From Auanema rhodensis (taxonomy: Eukaryota > Nematoda > Chromadorea > Rhabditida > Rhabditidae), in assembly GCA_964057225.1 (NCBI GenBank), contig OZ059897.1:8618001-8682000 (forward strand): 64,000 nucleotides of DNA. Reading direction: 5' to 3'. The translations under genes were made by a program, and so were the position numbers. The notes below the pieces were generated by a model, which searched no databases, was not told where the DNA came from, and saw only the letters and a program-made list of their open reading frames with translations. Below are positions 39,029 through 50,348 of the stretch, piece by piece; within the stretch, counting starts at the first letter, position 1; each line of letters opens with the position of its first letter.

Positions 39029-40510
39029 ATGGATCCTAAAGCTGCTCGTGATCATAAGGCCGATCCACAATATTTCGAATACCAGTCGCGTGATGCTATA
39101 ATTTACGCTTTGGGAAGTAAGTTGTGATTTGTTAGAGATGTTATATTGATTGTTTTGATTATAAGTTGGTAACCGAACTAAGGAAGACCTTCGTTATGTG
39201 TATGAGAATCATGAATTATTCATTCCATACCCAACTTATGTTGTAGCTCCTGGATTACTTTCAGTTGACATCATGTCGTGGCCAGGTTAATAATAGTTTT
39301 TTGAATTCTTCCATAAGGAAATATCGTTCTGATTGTCATAACTGTATTTCAATTGTTGTAGGAATTGATTTCGATCTTACTCGTATTCTTCATGGAGAGC
39401 AATATATTGAGATGTTTGATAACTTGCCATCTAGTGGCAAGTTGCGTTCAGAAACGCGCGTTCTTGATTTACTTGATAAGGGATCTGGTGCTTTGATTCT
39501 TTCGGAGGGTGATTAGTTTCTTAGTAATTGATATACAACATATTATCTTTTGAAGTTATTACTTATGATGATGAAACAAACAAAAAAATTTCTCGTCAAC
39601 TTGTAAGCACTTTCCAAACTGGAAGCGGGGGATTTGGAGGAAACAGAAGTCACCCTGACGAAGTGAAGCCAGCAACTATTCCCGATTCTCCTCCAGATGC
39701 TATTGTTGAGGAGTTAACAAATGAAGATCAAGTATATCCTTATTAGCTAAGCATATCCAATTATGGTATATAGGCAACCTTATATCGAATGGGAAGTTTA
39801 GATCTTAATCCTCTTCATGTTGATCCAATGTTTGCAACGGTAATGATGTCAAACCAACTAGTTTTATAATTGGTTTTGAATTCAGATGTCTGGTTTCAAG
39901 CAGCCAATTCTCCATGGTTTGTGTTCTATGGGATTTGCCTCAAGACATCTCATCAAAACATGGGCTGAAAATGATGCTAGCAGACTAAAAAAGATTAAGG
40001 TATAGATTGAAATTGATACGCATAAGAGGAAACACAAAAAAATTGTATGATACAGGTGACAGGGCAATCCTCAGTTTTTTTTTTGAAAATATAAATAGAA
40101 TGAAAGCAACCGCTCTTCGTGATGACGACACTTTAAATAATGTTACTTTATCGCCAGCCACGTACATTCTATGCTAATACTTTGACTTTTAAATGATAGG
40201 GTCGTAAAATTTATGAAGATGAAATGACCATTTAAAATTGATTTTATCACGTGGAAATCTTTGAAGGTCCGTTTCTCTGCACCCGTGCTTCCTGGACAGA
40301 CTTTGAGAACAGAAATGTGGAAGAATGGAAATCAAATCATATTTCAAACCAAGGTCAGCAATTCTGGGACTTAACTATTATTAATCAGAATTATATCATA
40401 ATATTCAGGTTAGAGAAACTGGCAAGATTGTTATAGCCAATGGATGGGCTGAAATCACAAAGCCTACTGAGAAGCCAACAATTCTCGAACGTCTTGCAGC
40501 TAAACTTTAA
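39029..40510 (+). CDS. maoc-1: Peroxisomal MaoC-type 2-enoyl-CoA hydratase 2
   Basis: Begins [20 protein letters not shown]. The N-terminal hot-dog domain is like the hydratase part of human multifunctional enzyme type 2: [20 protein letters not shown] (39085-39205), [20 protein letters not shown] (39385-39440), [31 protein letters not shown] (39610-39665). The second hot-dog domain has the hydratase-2 catalytic motif [18 protein letters not shown] (39800-39895; Asp and His conserved), then [35 protein letters not shown] and [16 protein letters not shown]. The C-terminus LERLAAKL ends in AKL, a recognised variant of the PTS1 peroxisomal signal. In C. elegans MAOC-1 acts in the peroxisomal beta-oxidation that shortens ascaroside pheromone side chains. 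The intron at about 40001-40264 is unusually long for this locus. Confidence 0.93.
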
Positions 40511-42646
40511 AAAACAAAAAATTAACCTTGTTCTATAATAAATGTTTTTTGAACTAGAATAATGGGAGAGAGCAATCAAAAGAATACATTCACCCATAAT
40601 CACATAATGAACATAAAGTATATAGGCAAGCTACAAAAATAAACTCTATAGTTCAGTCGTCCGCAACTTTCTTTGCACGCTTAGTAAAGGAGAGTTCACT
40701 TGAAAAAATAGGAAAGGGAGATCGAACCACGAGACGAACAGAAGTGAATGTTTGAGAACAGAGGCGTTGTTGTGCAGAAAGTAGAAGCACAGCGACCTGC
40801 ACTTTCTGTCACAAAAAAACAAAAGTTCATTTCATCCCAAATCCTCCTCGAAAGATGGGTAAACAAAAATATTTGTTGGTTTATTGATTTCACTATCATT
40901 AGTCATGCTACACCTCTTCTTTTTACGTGATAACCTGACATTTCAACTGTTTTTTCCTGTTTATTTTCTCATACTAAACCGTTTCGTCATTAGTTCGATA
41001 TTTTCTCTGTTTCTAGTAATGAAATGCTACTATCTAGACGTATATTCGATTAGATCTATTCGTACAAATCTGACAGTTTATGCCTTTCCATTCGATTTAT
41101 GATCGTTCTATGAACAAGATAAAACTTGAATTTTGCATGGAAACCTTTCGCCTTACTTCTGCATCTACCTGGCTTTCATCTCTTCGACTTTTTCAAAAAT
41201 GAGAGAAAAGCCGTGATCATTATGTACACATGAACTTTTTGCTTAATGTTTCAATAGCTTTCATTTCAAATTCTTGCAATTAAAATTATAATATTGTACT
41301 TGAATGGCTCCTAATACACTCTCAAAACAAAGTTCTAATATTACAATCAAAGAACTAGTTGTAAGCTTTCAGAAGGTTATTTAATACTTCTTTATCTCTC
41401 ATGATGTAAATATAAAGCAATTATTTTATCTTGATCTGGGTTTAATAATTTATGAAACTAAGCAATATGTCCACCTGTTACATCTTACCTAAGAAAAATA
41501 AAGATCTTTGCCATCACCACTTAATATATAAAATGTGATTGAAGGAAGAAATTTCGTTGATTAATTGGGCGACAAAAATAGTCTTTTATGATCCATAGCA
41601 AGGGGGTCGGTCCAAAAACTCATATTGCCTGAGCACTGACAGTAAGCGGTCAATCTAGAAATTTCATTGTCAAGTGAGCAGCGCTAGAGGGCGGTTGTAC
41701 CAAAATATCACTTTAAAGCATAACCAAGACCACGATTGCTTAATACGAAATCTTCTCCTACCTTGTATATATGGTATAATATATTTCAAAAGTTACTTTT
41801 ATCGTTAATAACTTCAATTATTTTTTGTTTTCTTTTGTATTATATGATTCCGGATATATTATATATAGTTAAATTAACATTTCCTTAAAAAAATTTTGAA
41901 CCTCACTAACATTTAAAGTTCTTCTTTATTTCTGAAAACTTGTTTTCTACTAATTCAAAACAAAAACAAAATTCTATACGTTTTACTCTATAATGCCTAT
42001 TACTTGATTGCTCTAGCTTTGCTTGTGAAGTTAGACCTCTCATGTGCTCTTGAATATATAGTTTACGGTACGTTAGAAATTTTCAGTGCACTGACCTTTT
42101 CAATTTCACGACAAAACTTTTGTAATTCTCAATGTTTTGAATTTTAAAAATAAAATTGATTAATTATAGCTGGTAATTATAGTAAAATTATGATATAATC
42201 CCGTTTTCCTAAAATTTATGCTTAAATTTATAAGGCATCAATCGGCGAGATGTGATTGTTTGGGCATTAGAAACAATCTATGCACTCAAAGCAGTAGCGA
42301 GGTTTAAGCTCGTATGCTAATAATCATGCTTGAAAGAAAACTGTATAGTCTTCACTGTTATGATCAGTTATGTCACCTAGCCATCGATTTCTACTATTCT
42401 GTTGCATTAGCTTGCACTGATAACAGATTTACGGGCAAAGTTTCCAGGTCAGGACCCAGCGAGACTCCGCCTTTTGTTCTTTCTATATTATCGTTCCGAA
42501 ATTTGGCATGTTTCTTAAATTCGATGTTGTCTGTAAGGTGTAAAACCATAGATTTGATTTTGAAAATATATCGTTTACTATAATGAATCTTGATTGGATA
42601 AGCGTGGTTTCTTTTGCAGATTTAGCAATAACTACTTTCCCTGAAA
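40511..42646. other. 2.1-kb intergenic region
   Basis: No supported gene. A minus-strand frame between about 40790 and 40660 (ending KRAKKVADD) is open and follows a TGACAG acceptor, but no upstream exon or start was found. Near 41600-41710 is a locally GC-richer segment with AGCGCTAGAGGGCGG. The probable promoter of the carrier gene is close to 42600. Confidence 0.45.
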
Positions 42647-44734
42647 ATGTTTATGGACCGAGAAGCTCTGATTCACTTTGTCGGTGGAGCAGTAGGTGGA
42701 ACAGCAGGTTTAAAAGTTTTACTCTGCTTTCTATTCTGAACTTAAAATTTAGGAACTGCTTTAACATGTCCATTAGAAGTGATAAAAACTCGTATGCAGT
42801 CCAGCAAAGGCTTCAATCTTTCAGGTGGTGGTCCTAGTACCAGCCAAGGTTTTTTCAATTTACAACTTAGTTTATTAAAATTGATATTCAGGAGATGGTC
42901 CAAGACATCAGAATGGAGCCCCTCCCGGTCCACCACGACCCCCTCATGCTGCCTCACAGTATAAGCAGTTTTTGGGTATAAGAGCAATTTTTATCTAAAC
43001 AAACTGAGTGCAATCGTTATAGGGAGCGATTTACGTGGTCAACTAGCGATTCATAATATTCGGTTACAAGGTTTATCAGATGAGCAATATTTCTAATATT
43101 TCAATTATTTAGCTGACATGGTGAACAATCCAATGTCACTTAACCTGGCAAGGTTTGTACAGTCTCAGTCGCAGTCGACTACAGATCAGGCAAAGAAACG
43201 TTTTCATGTATTTCGATATTTCACGTGAGTATTTCTTCATCAAATTTTGAACTTGAAAATGCCTTTTCAGACATATCGTGAGAACTGAGGGTGTTTCAGC
43301 TTTATACAAAGGGCTCATCCCCAATCTTGTTGGAGTAGCTCCTGCGAAGTGAGTAATTTCTTTAATACAAGCTTGGAATTTCGTCTTTTTTCAGAGCTGT
43401 ATATTTCTATTCTTATTCAACGAGCAAGAGGTTTTGGAATGACTCTGAAATCTTCATGCCTGATAGAGCAATTGTACATATGGTCAGCGCCGGAACAGCA
43501 GGTAGACTTTCTTTATCTGGAATTTTGATGTTTTCTTCTTTATCACTATTATTTCTCTCTAATTCCCTTGTCGTCATGTGCTTCGGGCACATGTTGTCCA
43601 CGTGTTCATCATGAGGATAAATAACTGGAAATTGAAAATAAAAAAAAGATTTGATAACTAGATCCTAAGGTCTTTCAGACCAATATGTTATACTTTGAAG
43701 ATGTTGTGAGAGAGCTTTTCTGAATAGCGTGTGTTATTTTGAGATTTAATAGTATATGGGCCTATGAAAGTTTTTTCAGGGACATTATTTGTCGTCATTT
43801 AGAAGTTAGATAAGGTATCAAATCTAACTTTTTAAATAAGTATTGATTGACATTTGCTTCCTGCTGTATTTGCCCACTGGTTATTAAGGTTTTTTAGTTT
43901 CGAGTAGTAGCTGCGAAGAATGTTTGTTATCTTAGACGCTATTGATTGTTGTAACAGAGAGAAAAATCTTACAACTTGACATTAATCTTGTCTAGAAATC
44001 ATGAATATGAATTATGTAATGGAATGGCATGACATTTCTTTTTTTAGGTTTTGTCGCAGCTTCTGTTGTCAATCCTATTTGGCTAGTGAAGACCAGACTT
44101 CAACTTCATCATGGTAGTATTAGTATTTTTGATATGATTAAGCGAGTTTATAGAAGAGAAGGAATTCGTGGATTTTACAAGGTTTTTATTTTTGAAGTGT
44201 GCGTTGTGCATCAAAATAAGCTTTTAGGGTGTTACTGCATCTTATGCCGGAGTATCTGAAACCGTAATTCAATTTGTAATATATGAGCATCTTCGAAGGT
44301 TATTAATTAATCATGCTGGAAATGATACTAGAAACATGGTTTGTTTTGTGTGATTCATCCTACCTTACTTTACCTTTTTTAGGATTTCCTTAATTTCATG
44401 GTAGCAGGAGGAACAGCCAAATTTATCGCTTGTGTTATTGCCTATCCTCATGGTTTGCACTATTAAGACTTTCATCTCATGTTTTTATTTTTTTAGAAGT
44501 TGTTAGAACTCGTTTGAGAGAAGAGTCCGATGTGAAAAGGGGATTTTTCCGAACATTAGTTAATTTGTACCATGAGGGCGGAAAGGCCATGTATCGAGGA
44601 CTATCTGTTCAGGTTTGAATTAAATTCCTTGTTTGCAAAATATTTTTATATTTAAGTTATTACGAACTGTGCCAAATACCGCAATCACTATGGGAACCTA
44701 TGAGCTTGTTGTATATCTATTACATCGCCTTTGA
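42647..44734 (+). CDS. Mitochondrial carrier, SLC25A33/SLC25A36 (pyrimidine nucleotide) type
   Basis: The start [20 protein letters not shown] follows a TTTTGCAG acceptor (42619) with an in-frame stop just downstream of that site. Three mitochondrial carrier repeats are present. The signature PxxxxxR occurs as [13 protein letters not shown] (42770-42805), [14 protein letters not shown] (44075-44115) and [14 protein letters not shown] (44445-44530). Other blocks diagnostic of SLC25A33/36 are [20 protein letters not shown] (43308-43410), [20 protein letters not shown] (44225-44290) and [20 protein letters not shown] near the end. Between helices 1 and 2 is a Gly/Pro-rich loop insertion ([14 protein letters not shown], about 42915-42955). 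These carriers import pyrimidine nucleotides across the inner mitochondrial membrane and support mtDNA/RNA synthesis. One intron (43501-44047) is about 545 bases, far longer than its neighbours. Confidence 0.93.
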
Positions 44735-45643
44735 GCTGTAACTTTATGGAATCTTTTGCCTGAGATTGCGTTTATGATAAGTCGTTCCTAATTTTTTCAT
44801 AAATTTCCTGTCTCCGCCCTGTTTCTTTAACTTTTTAAATATTTTTTTGCTAAGTAGGGTAGAGTAGATTGTAAGTTATTTTAACAAAAATGTAATGCAA
44901 TAACCTTCTTGAAAAAATGAGGAATCGATTTATCCAATAGGCTATATGTATATTACCTGCCTTTCATTATGCGGCCTTTCTTTTCCTTTGGTAGCTATGT
45001 TACAGAGTTCACTTATCTCCTTTTCCGAGTCAAATCTCAAACTTTGAGATCGGCTCATCAACGCATAACAATTTCGTCTGCTAAAGCGTAAAATGAATCT
45101 TTCGGAATGATGAGTAGATGGATAATACCATTCTATAATGATTGTCTGTTCTGCAATCTTCCATCAGATTAAGCGATATTTATTGATTATTGTTTGAAAT
45201 TCCAGTGGATATGCCCCAAATTTCCCTTTTTTGATGTCCTAAATGTGGCAAATCCTCTCGTAATAATATAGATTTTTACATATTGTTAGTTTTCAGCGAT
45301 TAGAAGCTTTGCTTTGTTGTAGTTTTTTCTTGCTTGTTCATACAGCAGACATTGTACAGAGAATCGTTATATATTATTTGTAACCAGTCAGTCTATATAC
45401 AGGTATGATTAGATTTGTTGTGCACTTTTCATGCTCATTTGTTTTTGTCTTAAACCTGTGACTTGTTTTTATTGTATATTATATTTTTATTAACCGAATA
45501 AAGTAGGTCAAACCGATATATCAGTTTTAGTTCAATATTAGGAATTTTTACCTATAGTATCTTTATTTTCAGTTAAAAACAAATATGCCGAAACATAAAT
45601 ATTCAGTACAGTCCATATAACTATTATAGAATGATAATCCTGC
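44735..45643. other. Convergent 3' intergenic region
   Basis: AT-rich 3' flanks of the carrier gene (plus) and of the two-module secreted protein (minus). No coding evidence. Confidence 0.55.
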
Positions 45644-47448
45644 TTAGGCATTACACATGGATACGTGAGACAAATATGTTGTGTACTTCTTGGCCCTGTC
45701 TCCTTGAATTTCCTTGATGCGATTGCGCTGGGCTCCTTCTGGCAAGTCTTCGTCCGGAAGACAACTGAAATAGTCATTTCTGGTTATTATTCTGTTTGTT
45801 CATTGTAATACTTACATGTTTTCACGATCACAATGAGCCTTAAAGCTATCTTGCATCTTATCAAGAGTTTCCTTGCCCTTCGTAGAACACACTTGTCTAC
45901 GAGAGCGAGAAATCTGCTGACGCTCGGGTTCAGAATAGGGAAGCTTAATTCGTCTTATCATGTTAGAAGTGAAAGTGTTTTTAAAGTTGTAAATAATGAA
46001 AAGTTAGGTTTTCCAACTTTAAGTGAAATCAGTAACTTACTGCGTCGATGTTACGTTTGTGGTGTTGACGCTGTGAGTGTTCTGAACCTACAAGAATTGT
46101 TTATTTTACATTCCCTCATTATGAAAACGTACGAACGTGACGACGTTTGTGATGATGCCCGGAGGGATTATAAGCAATTTCTTCCGCGTCTGGAATTTTG
46201 TTTGAGTTATGATCTATATCATTTATTTTCTAAGATTAATTGCATTAATCATAATCACTTTTTGATTTTCGTATTCATGCGGGTGCACAATCAAATGATG
46301 TTTATGATGCTTCATAATATTTTAATGTTATCGTTAGCAAGCTCTAGATTTTTCTTTTTTCTTATCATTTCGAACTTTATCTATATTATGAGAGGAGGAA
46401 AGTATGAGGGGAAAGTGAAATTGGCAGGAGACAAGAAATGGGAATTGTATAGTTAAATCATTAAAACCCATAAGTAGTGTCCTGTGTGACGTTTTTACGA
46501 TAACTGCTGTCCGCAATTCAATTGCATATGTCATGTAGTCTGTATCAAGCGTCCATTTTGAATTGCTGATCAGTACTTGATATTGATATAATCAGCATAA
46601 TTTTTCTGATTTACGTAGTTACCAAGTACATATCTACTACCAATTTCGGTTTTTTTTATCTACGAAACATTTTTCAAATTGAATATTTGATGTTTGAGTC
46701 TTTGCTTTGATGTCTTGTCTAATCTCCGACCAGAAATGAATCAAAACATTGAATCACAAGACATTGTGTTTTATCTTTTGAAATAGAAACATACTTGGAA
46801 CACTTCTTCTCACTTTCGATGACTTTCTAACTGCTACACATTCTGCGACAGCCTGAATAGAACTTGTATATATATATATATATTGTAAAGAAATAGTGAC
46901 TTCCGGTTAAATTAGTTATCACTGACCTTTTTGTATTCAGTTTGAACTTTTTCAAAGGCTGCCCAAGCTTCGTCAGCGTCTTTCTGATTGCTACAAGCGT
47001 TATTTGTTTTCGATCTGAAACACCTCATGTTTTTGAGAGATAGTAACGTCATAATGTCGAAATCAACCGTTTATCAGCAGCCAAAAAAAACAAAAAAATG
47101 ATTATTCACATGATATGCGAAGCATACTAATCGATAACATTGCGCCTTTTCACGTGAATAATTGGTTGTTTAAATAGTTTGTTATCAAAATTCAATATAT
47201 AGTTTCAAACTTTTTTAAAAAGTGTGATGTGTGGTTCAGTTGATTGTATGTACCTGTGACATTCAGCTTCCAAGTCCTTCGAGCGATGATTAGTAGCAAG
47301 ACGTAGAATAGTATCAGCAGGACACTATGAAAATAAATTATTGACCTTGTTCCTCACAACTTCATGAAAATCAGAATCAGGGAAAAATTACCTCGAAAGC
47401 AGCAGCCGCAGCCAGAACAACACTGGCTATAAGAATGTAACGTATCAT
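45644..47448 (-). CDS. Secreted protein with two four-cysteine helical modules joined by a His-rich dibasic linker
   Basis: Eight exons (47392-47448, 47254-47324, 46927-47014, 46795-46852, 46133-46189, 46041-46087, 45816-45943, 45644-45764) join with consistent phases into 208 residues. A TTTCCAG acceptor abuts the ATG. The signal peptide is MIRYILIASVVLAAAAAFEC. Module 1 has cysteines spaced C-x20-C-x8-C-x26-C and is helical and charged (DADEAWAAFEKVQTEYKKAV). The linker is basic and His-rich, with VRRS, HHHKRRHV, HHKRN and RSRRQ; the last is a furin-type RxRR site. Module 2 has C-x18-C-x5-C-x35-C (KGKETLDKMQDSFKAHC; LPEGAQRNRIKEIQGDR). The layout suggests a precursor cut into two related modules. 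No known family was recognised. The 605-base fourth intron is long. Confidence 0.8.
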
Positions 47449-48003
47449 CTGGAAAGTAAATATTGAAAGAGTTTTCTTGTTTTTTTTTGAATGCATTCAA
47501 ATATAAAGCAATAGTGAATGATTCAGAGGTTGATTTAATACAAAATTCTCAAGAAATACAGAGAAAAGAAAGCTTGTTGTTGATAACAACCCCTTGGAAT
47601 TTGAGTATATTGCATGACAATCTCGATATTCTTCTTTAATATTTGAACTATAATCACATTGGCAATCAATTTTTTCTTGCTCTCAATGTTTTCATCTTGA
47701 TCTTCACTAAAATAAGGAAATCAAAAGCTGTATTAAAGGGTTGGTAGGTATGATAAACAAGTTCTTATTTTAACAAAAAGAAGAAGTAAATAGATTGTAG
47801 ACGGCAAGTTAATAAAGAACATCCAATAGATTCGCAAGTTTCAGACTAACAAGTTTGTGCAATAAGCATAATCTCAAATTGCTTTTCGGTTAAAGACAAA
47901 GCGAAGTTCAAGAACATTGTTGAACTTTAAAATATTCAAATTGAAGTTCAGTACATTATACAATTCAAAATAGAAAATGGCGTGACAAGCAGTTGAACAG
48001 AAG

Positions 48004-48091
48004 AAAACGGCCATGTTTTAACTGAGAGGCTTTTGGTTCATCCATCTGGCTTCTCTTACAGCTGGTGCGAATCAAGCAGAGCCAGTTGTGT
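48004..48091. repeat. Direct repeat copy 1 (hAT-derived)
   Basis: The segment starting GAAAACGGCCATG and ending AGCAGAGCCAGTTGT recurs at 48436-48524 with a minority of substitutions. On the minus strand it corresponds to the end of the hAT-like coding remnant, but is broken by stops. Confidence 0.75.
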
Positions 48092-48396
48092 TTTTATTCT
48101 GACGAGGATGCTTCTAATCGACTATTAGTTTAATTGTTTAAAAATATCAATAGCCTCGAGAGTCTCTAGTGGGAAACTGAAGCTAATTTTTTTTGCAGGC
48201 TTCATCGAATATTTGTCCCTTAGCACTTGATGTAGAATAAGCTTGACAAGTCAGATCCATGTACTTAGTCTTAGCTAAGCATCGGCATGTCAATATTACG
48301 GACATTTCTCATTTTCCCCTTTTTTCTCATTTATATCAAAATGTAGTCATGCAAGAATGGAAACTGTAACTGTTCTCTTAAAGCATTTGAGTTTAG

Positions 48397-48672
48397 CTAA
48401 AAGTCGTTACTGAGAATTCTTTGGTTTATTTTCCTATGAAAACGGCCATGATTTATTTGAGAGGCTTTCGGTTCATCCAGCTGGCAGATCTCATACAGCT
48501 GGTGCAAATCAAGCAGAGCCAGTTGTTCACATTTCATCCTATTCTTTAGTTTGGAGAAACTGCGCTCGTGCATGATCAGAATTATTAACAACAACTTCTT
48601 GAACGCCGATACTCGTATGCAAAGACGGGACCTGCAACAGACCTCCCTGTGTAACTTTGCCTTCTTTGACAA
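48397..48672 (-). pseudogene. hAT-family transposase C-terminal remnant
   Basis: The frame contains LIMHERSFSKLKNRMKCEQL followed by ALLDLHQLYEI. This matches the hAT C-terminal dimerisation motif (A-x-x-ERSFSKLK, then a run to a leucine-rich NLALLSI-like segment). The normally preceding catalytic region is absent and the flanks are not conserved, so it is a decayed fragment. The second direct repeat copy (48436-48524) lies within it. Confidence 0.45.
48436..48524. repeat. Direct repeat copy 2 (hAT-derived)
   Basis: Partner of 48004-48091, same orientation, start-to-start distance 432 bases. This copy keeps an open minus-strand frame. Confidence 0.75.
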
Positions 48673-48929
48673 GTGGCAACAGTTAGTCTAGTTGACAGTT
48701 AAATATTTGCGTCAAGACAAGTCTTTCAAATCTGAGAGGCTATTGATATCACTCAGTAGGGAAAGCTAAAACTGTGTACGATTGGTGAAAAGAGGCGGTA
48801 CCGGCTGATGATGGGAACTACACAAGATTTCAAAACGTTTTTAGTAAAGTCTTTGAACTCCAGCCGATCACCCCTTGGTGGTGAAATCTTCTAAGTGAAC
48901 GATGAATAATTCAGTATCAATTACATGTT

Positions 48930-49240
48930 CACCATCATTCAACCAATTTTCCTGCTTCATTCAAAGAGAAGGCGAGAACAACTTCGCTTTGAATGAGGCA
49001 TTCCAGTCTTGAAGTTACATGCATCGTATGCAATTGTTTCCCAAGAAACTTATTGATAATTCTATGATTAAAAGAGTATCTCATCTGAAAATACATTTCG
49101 GTTAACTGGCTGTTCAAAAAAATTCGAAAATGATAATCTACTGGACCAAGGTCTGGAGAGTATGGAGTGCTTCAAAACCTTCCAGACCAGCTCCAGAAGC
49201 TTCTAGTGAGCTTTCGCACAACATCGTGGGCATGCATCAA
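48930..49240 (-). pseudogene. Mariner-family transposase remnant
   Basis: Minus-strand translation shows HAHDVVRKLTRSFW, equivalent to the HDNARPH..RKLT region of mariner transposases. After an internal stop comes STPYSPDLGPVDYHF, the SPDLxPxDYH part of the DD34D catalytic signature, then FLNSQLTEMYFQ. The stop codon, lost catalytic-core residues and lack of identifiable inverted repeats show an old, inactive copy. Confidence 0.7.
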
Positions 49241-50348
49241 CGTTATGCTTATGTTTCTGGCTTTATCTTTGGCTTTAATGACAGTATGGGGTTGAGTAGA
49301 GAAACCTTTTTCATATCCAATGACCAAGCTTTAAAAAACCTTCATCTAGAACTTTCTGAAAGTTGTCATCGCTGAATTACTTTCAGATTTCATTTTTTTC
49401 GAAAGCTTTTCAGCAGAATTCACTTATTTAAAACGATAGAAGCTATATCCATTCCAAACAAAAACCAAAAAAAATTAGTTTAATCAAAACTATTTTTGAA
49501 AAAAAAAATTTAAGATGGCCACGAAACAAGTATATTATAAAAAATGATCGAAGTAATATATGATGGATTGTATCGTTAGCGGAAGCACAGTACAGACAAA
49601 TTTATTTAATCTAATTTAGAAAAATATTTTGTAGTTCCACACTAAACAGTGTGAATAATCATGGATGTTGAATAAAAGTACTTTTCAGATGAATTATTTT
49701 TAAATTGTTTAACACATATAAAATAATTTGTTTGTTTTCTTGTTACACGTCTCCAACTTCTTTCAATCGCTTTTGTATGAAACTACTCTGAAGGAGTAAT
49801 TAGTTTATTCATTGCTCAAGTCTTTCAAACTTTTTTCAACATTTCCTTCTAGCTTTCTATAAAAGAAATCGTTTCCGAATGAAGATGGCATTCAACAATT
49901 AAACTAACAGTCAATTAAAAAAATTCTAAGCCGAATGAAAAAAAGTTACTTTATTAAATGCTCTTTCCTATTCTATTATAATATAACAACTTTAAAAAAA
50001 ATAATAGCTGAAGATATGTAAAATGCATAGCAAGGAGGACGACAAGTTTCACAACACGCTCGATTGGTCGTTTCTCATGTAAAAGAACATCTCGCTTAAG
50101 AAAACTGGCAAAATATTCTCAGATTGAGCAATCACCGACTAGAATGCAAATTGCACCGGTAGCCAAAATATCAGAGGAGAAAAAAAAACAAGAAAAAAGG
50201 AAAAAACACAGTGCTGCACTCCAATCTATGATATGACTCCTAACTAATACTCTATGGAAATAAATCAGAATGTTGAACAATCAATTTCCTCTAGTTTGCG
50301 CCTACTCTTCAATTTAATCAACAAAAATATAATTATAACACCGGTTAT

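Larger units (their letters stand above)
47449..50348. other. Intergenic region containing transposon relics
   Basis: Contains a pair of about 88-base direct repeats, a hAT-like transposase remnant (48397-48672) and a mariner-like remnant (about 48930-49240), all described separately. The rest (47449-48000 and 49400-50348) is AT-rich without coding evidence and includes the 3' flank of dbt-1. Confidence 0.6.

Noticed and set aside
40660-40790. Minus-strand frame ending KRAKKVADD after a TGACAG acceptor
   Set aside because: Composition is plausible for a terminal exon but no upstream exon or start with a compatible phase was found, and an overlapping frame is also open.
45833-46456. 207-codon open frame on the plus strand
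   Set aside because: It lies antisense to exons 5 to 7 of the minus-strand secreted-protein gene, whose phases are fully consistent. The rest of the frame is low-complexity and hydrophobic because of T-rich intron sequence.
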